From: TMED26 sp002694075 | GTDB lineage: Bacteria; Pseudomonadota; Alphaproteobacteria; Thalassobaculales; Thalassobaculaceae | DNA: 64,000 bases | NCBI GenBank assembly: GCA_036160575.1 | Contig: JAYYDT010000025.1 | Span: 1 to 64,000, forward strand | Direction of reading: 5' to 3' | Shown here: positions 7,353-17,008 of the stretch, in pieces | Position numbering within the stretch: position 1 is the stretch's first letter | How the letters are laid out: each line of letters starts with the position of its first letter | Notes under the pieces: model-generated | What the model was told of the DNA's origin: nothing | Database searches by the model: none | Seen by the model: only the letters and a program-made list of their open reading frames with translations | Translations under genes and position numbers: made by a program

Positions 7353-9091
7353 GCGCGGTCACGGCGGGTCGCCAGGGCGGCGGCCACCTCGACCATCAAG
7401 GGCTCCCACGGGGCGGCGTTATCCTTGGCCCATACTTTCACCGTCGGAAAACCCGGAATGTCGTCGCCGCCGCGCAGAATATAGGACGGCCGGTTAAGCA
7501 AGAGCCAGGTGTCTTGGCCAAGCGCGCCGCCGATCCAACCGACCGTGCTGCTGGGGCAGATCACCAAGTCGGCGGCGGCGGCGATGGCGAACACCTCCTC
7601 CATGTCATCGGTCGTGTCGACGCCGTCCAAAACCGTTAAATCGGCGCCGAAATCGCGTTCGATGGCCTGTGCCTCCGCAATCCAATCATGGCCATATTGC
7701 ACCGCGACGAACCGCACGCCGGGGACGCGCCACAGCGGCGCCCAGGCCGCCAAGGGTGGGTAGGCGGCGGCGCGATGTTGGGTCACCACCCGGCTGCGCC
7801 AAGCGATCGCCACCGTCAGGCGGGGGGCGGTGGCCTGGAATTGGCGCCGCCAGGCCGCCGTCCGCGCTGGGTGGGCGCGCAGATAGGGGGTTTTGCGCGG
7901 CTCGTCGCCGCCGCGCCCGCCAAGCATCAAGTCCAAGCTGCCGACCTCGCAGTGCAGGTCGGGTGGATCGGCCGGGTCGAGCCAATGATAGTGGCCGACT
8001 TTACCCTCGCCGCCGTCACGGCGGTGGTGGGGGCCGACATCGGCGCGCGGGAACGATCGGCGGTAGATGGGCACCAGGCGCGGATCGCATTCGATGGTGA
8101 GCCGCCGCACCCGCGCCAAGGTCGCCGGAATATCGACGGCATACATGATTTCGTCGCCGATGCCTTGTTCGCTGCAAATCAACAGGTGATGGCGGTCAAG
8201 CGCCTCGCCTTGCCAGCGCGCCGGTACGCCGTGGCGGGTGACATTGCCGGATTTGCGGAGGCGCGCCTCGTAATGCCGCCGCCCCCGCGCGAGCTCGCCG
8301 GCCATGAACAGAAACAAGGCTAGGCGGGATTCGATCTGGGCGCTGTCCGGGGCCATCGCGTGCGCCCGTTCGGCCGCCGCGACGGCGGCCGCCACGTCAC
8401 CGCGCCAAGCCAAGCATTCGGCCTGACCGAGATGGGCATTGGCGTGGGACGGCGCGATGATCGCGCCGAATCGGAAATAACGTTCCGCCCGGTCAATATT
8501 GTGGCTGCCAAAGGCCACGTAGCCTAGGCGGTTCAGCGATTCTGGGTCGGACAATTCCAGGATCGCCGCGCGCGTCAGGGCGCGGCGGGCCAGGTCAAGA
8601 TGTTCGGCCTGTTGGGCGATCAAGCCCAGTTCTCGCCACGGGATATGGCGCGCCGGCGCTGTCCGGATGGCGCGGGTGGCGTGGGCGATGGCCGCCTTCC
8701 AGTCACCGGCCGCCGCCGCCGCGTGGCTGGCGCGAAGGCGGGCTATTTGGGCGTTATGGCTGGCCGCGTAATGATCGGGCTTAATCGTCATCACCCGCTC
8801 GAACGCATGGGCGGCGGCGGTGATGTGGTTGCCATGGTTGAGGAGAAGGCCCAGTCGAAGGATCACACCGATGCTGGCCGGCGCGAGCACCAATGCGCGG
8901 CGACATAAGACCGCCGCGGCATCCAGGCGGCCGGCTTGGGTGGCCACCGCGCTGGCCCGGCGGAGGGCGTCGAGTTGATCCGGCAAAATCGCTAAAATCG
9001 CGTCGTAGATTTCCGCCGCCCCGGCCAGGTCGCCAGCCTGATGGGCTGTCTTGGCCTTGGTCAACATCGCCTGCAGATTATGATCGCGCAT
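7349..9091 (-). CDS. TPR protein with C-terminal GT-B glycosyltransferase-like domain
   Basis: A 580-residue soluble protein. The first half (about 5-290) is tetratricopeptide repeats, for example A-x-x-x-x-x-A-L-x-L-A-P spacing at 60-72 and again around 190-250. The second half opens with the E-Q-G-I-G-D-E-I-M-Y-A motif found in TPR-linked glycosyltransferases near flagellin or surface-polymer modification genes. It ends with A-A-A-D-L-V-I-C-P-S-S-T-V-G-W-I-G-G-A-L-G, the nucleotide-sugar loop. It probably glycosylates a protein or polymer, but the acceptor is unknown. The gene ends convergently with liuC (4-bp overlap). Confidence 0.75.
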   Translation of the reverse strand: MRDHNLQAMLTKAKTAHQAGDLAGAAEIYDAILAILPDQLDALRRASAVATQAGRLDAAAVLCRRALVLAPASIGVILRLGLLLNHGNHITAAAHAFERVMTIKPDHYAASHNAQIARLRASHAAAAAGDWKAAIAHATRAIRTAPARHIPWRELGLIAQQAEHLDLARRALTRAAILELSDPESLNRLGYVAFGSHNIDRAERYFRFGAIIAPSHANAHLGQAECLAWRGDVAAAVAAAERAHAMAPDSAQIESRLALFLFMAGELARGRRHYEARLRKSGNVTRHGVPARWQGEALDRHHLLICSEQGIGDEIMYAVDIPATLARVRRLTIECDPRLVPIYRRSFPRADVGPHHRRDGGEGKVGHYHWLDPADPPDLHCEVGSLDLMLGGRGGDEPRKTPYLRAHPARTAAWRRQFQATAPRLTVAIAWRSRVVTQHRAAAYPPLAAWAPLWRVPGVRFVAVQYGHDWIAEAQAIERDFGADLTVLDGVDTTDDMEEVFAIAAAADLVICPSSTVGWIGGALGQDTWLLLNRPSYILRGGDDIPGFPTVKVWAKDNAAPWEPLMVEVAAALATRRDRA

Positions 9092-9123
9092 GCGGGATAC
9101 GCTCCGTTGGCGGCGTCAGTGGT

Positions 9124-10017
9124 TCAACGGGCCGCGCGGCTTTCGCGCAGCGTGATATAGATTCCGCTGGCGACGATAATGGCCGCGCCAAGCCAACTCG
9201 CCGCGCTCGGCAAATCGCCGTAAATCCAGTAGGTCAAGATTACCGCAATCACCAGTTGGGCGTAATTAAAAGGGGTGATAATCGACACTTCGGCGTGTTG
9301 AAAGGCGCGGATAACGAAGAAATGACCGGTGCCGCCGATACAACCAATGGCGATGAACATGGCCAGATCGACAAGGCCGTCCGGCGTGGTCCAAAACCAG
9401 GGCAGGGCGATCGAGGTGACCACCGTGCCGACCACCGCGGTATAGGTGATCGCGGTTTCGGCGTTGTCGCCACCCGCCGCCCAGCGGGTGAGCAATTGAT
9501 AACCGGCATAGCAGGTGGCCGAGGCCAGCCCGACGAACATCGCCCAATGCGCCTCTTCGCCGCCCGGCCGGAGGATGATGGCGGCGCCGACCAGGCCGGC
9601 CATCACCGCCAGTAGGCGTCGTGGCCCAACTTTTTCGCCCAACAGCGGAATCGCCAAGACCGTGGCGATTAGCGGGGCGGTGAAGTTGATCATGCTGGCG
9701 GTCGGCACCGAGATATAGTTCAGTCCGAAGAAGAAACAGATGGTCGAGCCGAATAACAGAGACGACCGACAAATCTGCGCCACTGGCCGGCGCGCGACGA
9801 ACAGCGACAGACCGCGGCGCGGCAAAAACAGCAAACTGACGAACAGGAAATGGCCAAAATATCGTGCCCACACCAACTGCACGGTGGCGTGATCGGTCGA
9901 CAGCACCTTCACCATGATGTTCATGAAGGGGAACATGTTGACCGCGATGAGCATGTACATGATGCCGCGCAAGGTGTCGTTGTGATGCCAGCGCGCGGGT
10001 GGCGGGGTAGAGGTCAT
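9124..10017 (-). CDS. EamA/DMT-superfamily transporter
   Basis: A 297-residue protein with about ten hydrophobic helices in two repeated EamA halves (roughly 14-150 and 160-290). The repeat-start pattern P-F-M-N-I-M-V-K and the segment F-F-G-L-N-Y-I-S-V-P-T-A-S are typical of the S-adenosylmethionine/RhaT-like drug-metabolite group. It would export or import a small metabolite across the inner membrane, with substrate unknown. It lies 32 nt upstream of the TPR gene on the same strand and is divergent from mipZ. Confidence 0.85.
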   Translation of the reverse strand: MTSTPPPARWHHNDTLRGIMYMLIAVNMFPFMNIMVKVLSTDHATVQLVWARYFGHFLFVSLLFLPRRGLSLFVARRPVAQICRSSLLFGSTICFFFGLNYISVPTASMINFTAPLIATVLAIPLLGEKVGPRRLLAVMAGLVGAAIILRPGGEEAHWAMFVGLASATCYAGYQLLTRWAAGGDNAETAITYTAVVGTVVTSIALPWFWTTPDGLVDLAMFIAIGCIGGTGHFFVIRAFQHAEVSIITPFNYAQLVIAVILTYWIYGDLPSAASWLGAAIIVASGIYITLRESRAAR

Positions 10018-10141
10018 ACTCGTTTAATTGCCCGCTTTCGCCGAAACGGTCAACGACCGTCACACGCGCCGCCGCCAGCGGTGACAGTCAGCCCACTTCA
10101 GCGTATGGTGGCGTTTCTGTTCACGTGCCCGAAGACTGGTC

Positions 10142-11044
10142 ATGCACGCCCTCGACGCCACCGAAATCATCACCCACGCCAACACCTTCGTCGGTAACTG
10201 GACGCCGGACCCCGGCGGCTGTCACGTGGTGGTGGTCGGTAATGAAAAGGGCGGCACCGGCAAGTCGACCACGGCCTTGCATGTGATCGTCAGCTTATTG
10301 CGCCAGGGCCGGCGGGTGGCGTCCGTCGATCTCGACGCCCGGCAATGGAGCCTGAGCCGGTACTTCACCAATCGGGCGGCGACCATCAAGGCGGAAAACC
10401 TGGATTTGCCGCTGCCCGATCATTGGCGCATCAGGCCAAGCGAAGCCGACCACCGCGACGCCGCCGAGGCCGAAGAGCGGGAGCGTTTCCAGCGGACGCT
10501 CGCGGCGCTCCGGCAACGGGCCGAGGTGATCGTCATCGATTGCGCCGGCGGCGAACGTCACCTCGGTCGTCTGGCCCACGCCGCCGCCGATACCCTGATC
10601 ACCCCGCTCAACGATAGTTTTGTGGATTTCGATTTGTTGGCCCATTTCGACCCGCGCACGGGCCGTGTCGGCGGGCCCAGCGTTTATGCCGAATTCGTTT
10701 GGGAATGTCGCAAGACACGGGCCGCCGAGGGCGGCAAAGCGATTGATTGGGTGGTCCTGCGCAATCGCTTGTCCCACATCGACACACGCGACAAGCGCCG
10801 CATCGGCGCCGGTTTGGAGGCTCTGTCGGCGCGGATCGGTTTTCGCTTGGCGCCGGGCCTGAGCGAGCGGGTGATTTACCGCGAGCTTTTCACCCGCGGC
10901 CTGACCATGCTGGACCTGCGCAAGCTGACCCCGATCGGCAACATGCGGATGTCCGATTTGGCGGCACGCCAAGAGGTGCGGGCCATGGTCGAGGCGCTCA
11001 GCCTGCCGCCGGCAGGCGAGTACACGCCGCCCGCGCAGGGATAA
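10142..11044 (+). CDS. mipZ: Division plane positioning ATPase MipZ
   Basis: A 300-residue ParA/MinD-type ATPase. The deviant Walker A K-G-G-T-G-K-S-T is at 36-43. D-L-D-A-R-Q-W-S-L-S-R-Y-F after the second strand is diagnostic of MipZ, which forms a gradient from the ParB-bound origin and blocks FtsZ polymerisation away from mid-cell. MipZ is restricted to alphaproteobacteria, which helps place the organism. parAB and ftsZ are not in this window. It is convergent with mutL, with 9 nt between stops. Confidence 0.93.
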   Translation: MHALDATEIITHANTFVGNWTPDPGGCHVVVVGNEKGGTGKSTTALHVIVSLLRQGRRVASVDLDARQWSLSRYFTNRAATIKAENLDLPLPDHWRIRPSEADHRDAAEAEERERFQRTLAALRQRAEVIVIDCAGGERHLGRLAHAAADTLITPLNDSFVDFDLLAHFDPRTGRVGGPSVYAEFVWECRKTRAAEGGKAIDWVVLRNRLSHIDTRDKRRIGAGLEALSARIGFRLAPGLSERVIYRELFTRGLTMLDLRKLTPIGNMRMSDLAARQEVRAMVEALSLPPAGEYTPPAQG

Positions 11045-11053
11045 GGGTAGGGG

Positions 11054-12868
11054 TTAACGGCGGCCAAACAAACGCTCGATATCGGCCAGTTTCAATTCGA
11101 CATAGGTGGGCCTGCCATGATTGCACTGGCCGGAATGCGGCGTCGCTTCCATTTGGCGTAGAAGCGCGTTCATCTCCGCCGGCGACAGCCGCCGGCCGGC
11201 CCGAACCGCGCCGTGACAGGCCATGGTCCCACAGATGTCGGCGAGTTTGTCACGCACCGCCAAAGCTTCGCCCATTTCGGTCAATTCATCGGCCAAATCA
11301 CGCACCAAGCCTTGCACGTCGCTGTCACCGATCGCCGCCGGCACTTCGCGCACGACCACCGCGCCGGCGCCAAAACCCTCCAGTACCAGGCCGATATCGG
11401 CCAATTCGTTCTGGCGCTGGACCAGCCGGTCCACCGCCGGTTCGTCGAGTTCGACGACTTCCGGAATCAAAAGGATTTGCCGCTTAATGCCATCGGCTGC
11501 CATCGCCGCTTTCATATCCTCGTAAACTAACCGCTCATGGGCGGCGTGTTGATCGACGATGACAATGCCGTCGGCGCTTTGGGCGACGATATAGGTGGCG
11601 TGGACCTGGGCCCGCGCCGCGCCCAGGGGATAATCCACCGGCGTCTCGTCGCCGGCCGGCGCCGCCGCCGCCGGCGCCGCCTCCAGGGCCGGCAACTGTC
11701 CGACCGGTGGGGGCGCCTGGTAGAGGGCGCCGCGCTCGCGCAGACCGGGGCCCGGATGGTGCCGCGCCCCGCCGGTGGCCCATGGTGTCGGGCCGGTGGG
11801 CGGGGCCGTGGCGGGGCGGAGGGCACCGAGCGCGGCGGTCGAGGCCGAGGTGGCGCTGCGGTGGCCGGCGTCGGCCAGCGCCTGCTTTAAGGCGCCGACG
11901 ATCAAGCCGCGCACCATGCCTGGCTCGCGAAAACGCACTTCGGTCTTGGCCGGATGCACATTGACGTCGACCTGGGTCGGCGGCAGGTCGATGAACAGGG
12001 CCAATAACGGGTGGCGGTCATGGGCCAGGAAATCCATATAGGCGCCGCGCACCGCGCCAAAGAGCTGCTTGTCGCGCACCGGCCGGCCATTGACAAAAAA
12101 GAATTGATGGCTGGCGGTGCGGCGGTTGAGCGTCGGCAGACCGATATAGCCGGTGAGGGTGATATCCTCGCGCTGGGCATCGACGCGCAAGGCGTTGGCG
12201 GCGAAATCACGGCCCATGATTTGGCTCAGCCGGTCCAAGCGGCGCGCGAATAAATCGCCGGTGGTGGCGCCAAGGCGCACCGCCACCCGCTGGCCGTCGG
12301 ACAGTGAAAAAGCGATTTCCGGATGGGCCATCGCCAAGCGATGGATGACATCGACGGCGTGGCCGAACTCGGTGCGCGCGGCTTTCAGGAATTTGAGCCG
12401 TGCCGGGGTCGCGAAAAACAGGTCTCGGACCTCGACCGTGGTGCCCGGTTCGGCCGCCGCCGGTGCCGGCGGCGTTACCGCCCCGCCGGCGACCGCCAAG
12501 CACCAGGCGGTATCGGCCTCGGCCGGGCGGCTGGTCAGGGTCAGGCGGCTGACCGCGCCAATCGACGGCAGGGCCTCGCCACGAAATCCCAGGCTGCGAA
12601 TGTCCAGTAAGTCCTCGCCCGGCAGTTTCGAGGTGGCGTGCCGCTCAACCGCCAAGGTCAGGTCCGCCGGCGCCATGCCGTGGCCGTCGTCGGTGACCGA
12701 AATCAGCGCACGTCCGCCGTCGCGCATGACCACATCGATACGCTTGGCGCCGGCGTCCACGGCGTTTTCAACCAATTCCTTGACCGCGCTGGCCGGCCGC
12801 TCCACCACTTCGCCGGCGGCGATGCGATTGACCAGGGTGTCGGGAAGACGGCGGATCATGGCCGACAT
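11054..12868 (-). CDS. mutL: DNA mismatch repair endonuclease MutL
   Basis: A 604-residue protein. The GHKL ATPase domain starts M-S-A-M-I-R-R-L-P-D and carries E-N-A-V-D-A-G, D-D-G-H-G-M and G-F-R-G-E-A-L-P-S-I. A variable proline/alanine-rich linker (about 330-420) leads to a C-terminal dimerisation domain with the endonuclease motif D-Q-H-A-A-H-E-R-L-V-Y-E and the late C-N-H-G-R-P motif, so it should be a nicking MutL of the non-E. coli kind. ATG 12868 lies 7 nt after the pgi stop; ATG 12859 is an alternative. mutS is not nearby. Confidence 0.95.
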   Translation of the reverse strand: MSAMIRRLPDTLVNRIAAGEVVERPASAVKELVENAVDAGAKRIDVVMRDGGRALISVTDDGHGMAPADLTLAVERHATSKLPGEDLLDIRSLGFRGEALPSIGAVSRLTLTSRPAEADTAWCLAVAGGAVTPPAPAAAEPGTTVEVRDLFFATPARLKFLKAARTEFGHAVDVIHRLAMAHPEIAFSLSDGQRVAVRLGATTGDLFARRLDRLSQIMGRDFAANALRVDAQREDITLTGYIGLPTLNRRTASHQFFFVNGRPVRDKQLFGAVRGAYMDFLAHDRHPLLALFIDLPPTQVDVNVHPAKTEVRFREPGMVRGLIVGALKQALADAGHRSATSASTAALGALRPATAPPTGPTPWATGGARHHPGPGLRERGALYQAPPPVGQLPALEAAPAAAAPAGDETPVDYPLGAARAQVHATYIVAQSADGIVIVDQHAAHERLVYEDMKAAMAADGIKRQILLIPEVVELDEPAVDRLVQRQNELADIGLVLEGFGAGAVVVREVPAAIGDSDVQGLVRDLADELTEMGEALAVRDKLADICGTMACHGAVRAGRRLSPAEMNALLRQMEATPHSGQCNHGRPTYVELKLADIERLFGRR

Positions 12869-12875
12869 AAGCGCC

Positions 12876-14165
12876 TCATTCGGTAACGCCAAGATAGGCG
12901 CGGGCCCGCATTTTGCCGTCCTCAACCGCCGGTTGGCCGAAGGCGTCGACGCCCCACAGATCGGCGGTGATGAGAGTTTCCAGCATGAAATGCATGAACA
13001 AGGCGCCCAGTGTTTGCGGCGACGCGGCGTCGGCGGCGATCACCCGCACCGGCCGGCCATGGGCGGTAAGGCTGTCGATTGTTCCGCGCTGCGAGGCGCG
13101 CATCAAATCACCCATTGTCCGGCCCGTCAGATAGGCCAACCCCGTGTGCAAATGGTCGGGCAACAGCGCGGCGTCATGGCCACTTTCGCCGCTCGCGTGG
13201 TTGCCGGTGATAATGGTGAAAAACTTATTACGCGGGCCGTCCAGGTAAAGTTGCAATTGACTGTGTTGGTCGACGGTCCCAAGCGCGTCGATCGGGGTTG
13301 TTCCCTGACCATCCTTGCCCAAGCTCTCGGCCCATAGCTGGCGATACCATTTACCGAAACTCTCCAGCCCGTCGAGATAGGGCATCAAGACCGCTTGGTC
13401 GAAGCCCTCGGCGGCGAGGGCGGCGTTAATCGCGGCGCCGATCGCCGGGGGGCTGTTGGCGGCCGGCTGCGACAGGGCGTGATCGCGGGCGGCGGCCGCG
13501 CCGGCGCGCACCGCGGCGGCGTCGACGCCGGCGACCAAGGCCGGCAGCATGGCGGTTGCCAAAACCGAAAACCGGCCGCCCAGATCCGGCGCGTGGTCGA
13601 GGCAGGGAAAGCCGTGATAGGCGGCGATGTCGCGCAAGGGGCGGGCGCCGGGTTCGCTAATCGCGACCATCGGCGGTCCCCCGGCCGTCGCCGCGGCGAC
13701 CGACGCCGCCCGGCGCCAGGCCAGAACCGACAACACTTGACTTAAGGTTTCGGCGGTGCCGCCCGATTTTGAAATCGCGATGACGCCGGTGCGCGCCGGA
13801 TCGAGACGGCGGAACAGCGCCGCGAAGCTGGCCGGGTCGATATTGGCCATGAAATGCAGCCGCGGGGCGGCGGCGTCGGTGGCCAAGGCACAGACCGTGA
13901 CCGCGCCAAGGTTGGAGCCGCCGGTGCCGAGTACCAACACATCCTCGCATCGACGGCGCAAGGCTGCGGCGTACTCGGCCAAAAGATCCAAATCGTCGCG
14001 CCGGTCGGCCAGGGCCAGATGTGGCAAGGTGGCGGCGGCGCCACGCAAATGATTGAGGCTCGCCTCGGCCCGCGCCAACAAGGGTGCCAAAGTTGCCTCG
14101 GTGACGCCGCCGTCGCCGATGGCGCCCTGTCTACACGCGTCGATATTCTGTTGATAATGCGTCAA
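12876..14165 (-). CDS. pgi: Glucose-6-phosphate isomerase
   Basis: A 429-residue enzyme of the short (about 430-450) PGI form. It interconverts glucose-6-phosphate and fructose-6-phosphate in the cytosol. Motifs seen: G-T-G-G-S-N-L-G-A, S-K-S-G-G-T-A-E-T (phosphate loop), G-G-R-F-S-V-L, W-A-E-S-L-G-K-D-G and G-T-V-D-Q-H-S-Q-L-Q-L-Y. The start is a TTG at 14165, supported by GAGGT nine bases upstream and the lack of a better ATG. mutL follows directly on the same strand, an alphaproteobacterial pairing without obvious functional logic. Confidence 0.93.
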   Translation of the reverse strand: MTHYQQNIDACRQGAIGDGGVTEATLAPLLARAEASLNHLRGAAATLPHLALADRRDDLDLLAEYAAALRRRCEDVLVLGTGGSNLGAVTVCALATDAAAPRLHFMANIDPASFAALFRRLDPARTGVIAISKSGGTAETLSQVLSVLAWRRAASVAAATAGGPPMVAISEPGARPLRDIAAYHGFPCLDHAPDLGGRFSVLATAMLPALVAGVDAAAVRAGAAAARDHALSQPAANSPPAIGAAINAALAAEGFDQAVLMPYLDGLESFGKWYRQLWAESLGKDGQGTTPIDALGTVDQHSQLQLYLDGPRNKFFTIITGNHASGESGHDAALLPDHLHTGLAYLTGRTMGDLMRASQRGTIDSLTAHGRPVRVIAADAASPQTLGALFMHFMLETLITADLWGVDAFGQPAVEDGKMRARAYLGVTE

Positions 14166-14239
14166 GAGCGGCCGACCTCGGCGTTTTCTTTAACACTAGC
14201 GGTTCCGGGTGGCGCCCACAACCAAACCGCCGAGGCCGG

Positions 14240-15592
14240 TTAATTCAGCGCTGGCAAGCTGTCGGTGGCCGTCACACCAACCGGTTCGCCGACCACGGCG
14301 ATGGTTAATTTATCCTCTTGAAACAGGCGTTTGGCGATCCGTCGCAGGTCATCGGCGGTGACCGCGTTGATGCGTGCCGGCCGGTCTTCAAAGTAACTGA
14401 TCGGCAGGCCCAGGCTCTGCAACCCGGTCAAGCGACGGGCGATTGCCGGCGAATCGGTGAGGCCGAGGGCGTAGCCGCCAATAATCGCCGCTTTGGCGTC
14501 GGCGATTTCGGCCGGGCTGGGGCCATGCTCGGCCATGCGCCGCCATTCGGCGCGAATAATCGCCAGGCTGTCCGCGACGCGGTCGTTGCGGGTCGCCGTG
14601 CCGCCGATGACCAGGGCGCTGTGATCAAGCGGGGCGAGGCCGGCCGAAACGCCATAGGCCAGGCCGCGTTTTTCGCGCACTTCGGTCATCAAGCGCGAGC
14701 CGAAGCCGCCGGACATGATTTCCATCAAAATCGCCGCGCCAAACCAATCGGGGTCGGCGGTGTCGATGCCGGCGTGGCCAAAGACCACCTGCGCCTGGGG
14801 AATATTTTCGGTCTTCACATAGACCTGGCCGGTGGTGCGCGGCGGTGTGCTGGTCACCGGCGGCAATTGTCGGCCGGCCGGCAAGGCGCCAAACAGGTCG
14901 TCGAGGACCGCCGCCAGACGGGCCGGCGTGATGTCCCCGACCGCCGACACGGTCAAACCGTCACGGGTGAGGCCGCCGGCATGCAGGGCTTTGAGATCAT
15001 CGACGGTGACCGCGGTCAGGCCGTCGACCGTGCCGTCGCGCGACCGGCCATAGGGATGGTCCGGAAAGGCCGCCCGCCACCACAGCCGGCGGGCCTGGCT
15101 GCTGGGGTCTCTGTCCTTGCGTTGGGCGGCGGCGAGCAATTGTTGGCGCATGCGTTGCACCGGTTCGCGATCGAAGCGCGGTTGGGTCAAGGCCAGGCGA
15201 AACAGGCGAAAGGCGTCCGCGCTGGTGTCGGTCAAAGTCATCAGGGTGGCGTGGGTGGCGTCCATGCCGGCGCGAAAACCGAGACTGATCGACTGGTCCT
15301 TCAAGGCGGCCTGAAAGGCGCTGGAATCGAGCTCGCCGGCGCCCTCGTCGACGGTCGCGGCGAGCAAACGCGCGGCCCCCGCTTTACCCGCCGGATCATC
15401 GGCGCTGCCCAGGGTGAAGCGTATGTTGAGGGCGATCACCGGATTGCTGTGATCCTCGACCAGCCAGGCCTTGATCCCGCCCGGGCTGGTCACGGCGGTG
15501 ATGTCAATCGCCTGGGCCGGGCCGCTGACGGCGAGCAGCGTCAGCAGGCCAAAGGCGGCGCGGCCGAGGCGGCGCAATGGGAAATGGGTCAT
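14240..15592 (-). CDS. M16 family protease-like subunit lacking the zinc motif, secreted
   Basis: A 450-residue protein with a signal peptide (R-R-L-G-R then a hydrophobic core, A-Q-A cleavage near residue 28). It has both M16 halves, but where HxxEH should be (about 74-81) it reads A-R-L-L-A-A-T-V, so zinc binding is lost. It overlaps the preceding active M16 gene by 4 bp. This active/inactive pairing is known for M16B peptidases, which work as heterodimers in the periplasm (compare mitochondrial processing peptidase alpha and beta). The partner cleaves, and this subunit likely shapes the substrate chamber. Confidence 0.88.
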   Translation of the reverse strand: MTHFPLRRLGRAAFGLLTLLAVSGPAQAIDITAVTSPGGIKAWLVEDHSNPVIALNIRFTLGSADDPAGKAGAARLLAATVDEGAGELDSSAFQAALKDQSISLGFRAGMDATHATLMTLTDTSADAFRLFRLALTQPRFDREPVQRMRQQLLAAAQRKDRDPSSQARRLWWRAAFPDHPYGRSRDGTVDGLTAVTVDDLKALHAGGLTRDGLTVSAVGDITPARLAAVLDDLFGALPAGRQLPPVTSTPPRTTGQVYVKTENIPQAQVVFGHAGIDTADPDWFGAAILMEIMSGGFGSRLMTEVREKRGLAYGVSAGLAPLDHSALVIGGTATRNDRVADSLAIIRAEWRRMAEHGPSPAEIADAKAAIIGGYALGLTDSPAIARRLTGLQSLGLPISYFEDRPARINAVTADDLRRIAKRLFQEDKLTIAVVGEPVGVTATDSLPALN

Positions 15593-16932
15593 TGATTTGC
15601 CTCTTTCGGCGCCAAGGTCGCGGTGGTTGAGCGGCGCGCGTCAAACAACGATTGCGCGGCCCGCAGTATTGCCGCCGCGTCGACGGCGGCGATCCGCTCG
15701 GGCCAGGCCTCGGCCTCGGCGACGGTCATGCCGGTGGCCAGGGCGGCACCAAAGTAACGCGCCGGAAACGTCACCTTGTCGCGCGCCAGGATGGCTTCGG
15801 CGCGCATTTTTTTCTGCGCCACCGCGACCTCCGCCGGGGTCACGCCATCGCGCAGCACGGTGGTGATTTCGGCGTCAAACGCGGCCTCCAGCGCCGCCAG
15901 ATCGCTGCCGGGATGGGGCCGGCCATAAAAACCGAATTGCCCCGGGCCGAAGTTGTCTCCGCTGTAATAGGCGCCGGCGGCGATGGCGATTTTATTGTCC
16001 ACCACCAAACGGCGATAAAGACGACTGGTCGGCCCACCACCGAGAATTTCGGCCAAAACCTCAAGGGCGTAAACATCCTCGGCCCGGCCGTAGCGGTGGC
16101 TGGGCGCCAAATAACTGCGCGACCAGCGAGCGCGGCGCACCCGCTCATGCGTCATCGCCACCCGGCGCGGCGCCAGCTGCGGCGGTTCGACGCCGCGAAT
16201 CACCGTGCGGTCGGGCACCGGGCGGGCCGGGACGGGACCATAAAATTTCTCGGCCAGGGTTTTTACCCGGGCGGCCGTGACATCGCCGGCGACCACCAGG
16301 ATGGCGTTGTTCGGCGCGTACCAGGTGTCGAAGAAATCAAGCGCGTCCTGCCGGCTCAGCCCCTTCATCTCGGCCGCCCAGCCGATCACCGGGATGCGGT
16401 AGGGATAGGCCAAATAGGTGGCGGCGGCGATTTGTTCGCGGAACAGGCCGCTGGGCCGGGTGTCATACCGCCCGCGCCGTTCTTCCAAAATCACCTCGCG
16501 TTCGGCGGCCACCTGCGCGTCGGTCAAGGCGATACCGCGCAGGCGGTCGGCCTCCAATTCCATGACCATGGCCAAATGCGCCGGGTCGACGGTTTGATGA
16601 TAGGCGGTGTAATCCAGGCTGGTGAAAGCGTTCTCGCGGCCGCCAACCCGCCGCACCCGCGCCGAAAAAACGCCTTCGGGGGTGCGCGGCGTGCCTTTGA
16701 ACATGAGATGTTCCAGGAAATGGGCAATGCCCGACTTGCCGCGCGGCTCATCGGCGGCGCCGACCTTGTACCACAGCATGTGGGTGACCACCGGGACGCG
16801 GTGATTGGGGATCACCACCACCTCCAGGCCATTGGCCAGGCGGAAGGTGGTCGGGTTGAAAATCTTCGCCTGGGCGGCGGCGCTGGTCAGAACCCAGACC
16901 AACACCAGGGCGAATAAACTGCAGCGCGCCAT
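15589..16932 (-). CDS. M16 zinc metalloprotease, catalytic subunit, secreted
   Basis: A 447-residue pitrilysin-family peptidase with a short signal peptide ending near A-A-A-Q-A (residue 22). The inverted zinc motif H-F-L-E-H is at 71-75, with the distal glutamate in E-L-E-A-D-R (125-130) and substrate-clamp residues R-Y in the C-terminal half. It probably degrades peptides in the periplasm together with the inactive paralogue encoded by the overlapping downstream gene. Confidence 0.92.
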   Translation of the reverse strand: MARCSLFALVLVWVLTSAAAQAKIFNPTTFRLANGLEVVVIPNHRVPVVTHMLWYKVGAADEPRGKSGIAHFLEHLMFKGTPRTPEGVFSARVRRVGGRENAFTSLDYTAYHQTVDPAHLAMVMELEADRLRGIALTDAQVAAEREVILEERRGRYDTRPSGLFREQIAAATYLAYPYRIPVIGWAAEMKGLSRQDALDFFDTWYAPNNAILVVAGDVTAARVKTLAEKFYGPVPARPVPDRTVIRGVEPPQLAPRRVAMTHERVRRARWSRSYLAPSHRYGRAEDVYALEVLAEILGGGPTSRLYRRLVVDNKIAIAAGAYYSGDNFGPGQFGFYGRPHPGSDLAALEAAFDAEITTVLRDGVTPAEVAVAQKKMRAEAILARDKVTFPARYFGAALATGMTVAEAEAWPERIAAVDAAAILRAAQSLFDARRSTTATLAPKEANQ

Positions 16933-17008
16933 TTTCCCCTCGTTCGCGAAGCCATGCTCCCGGGTGATGTGGGGCGCCCGGCGGCGATCTCAAGGACTAG
17001 CCAGGGGC

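Noticed and set aside
14176..14235. Complementary CCTCGGCG/CGCCGAGG pair upstream of pgi as a terminator
   Set aside because: Arms are over 40 nt apart and no T-run follows on the transcribed strand.
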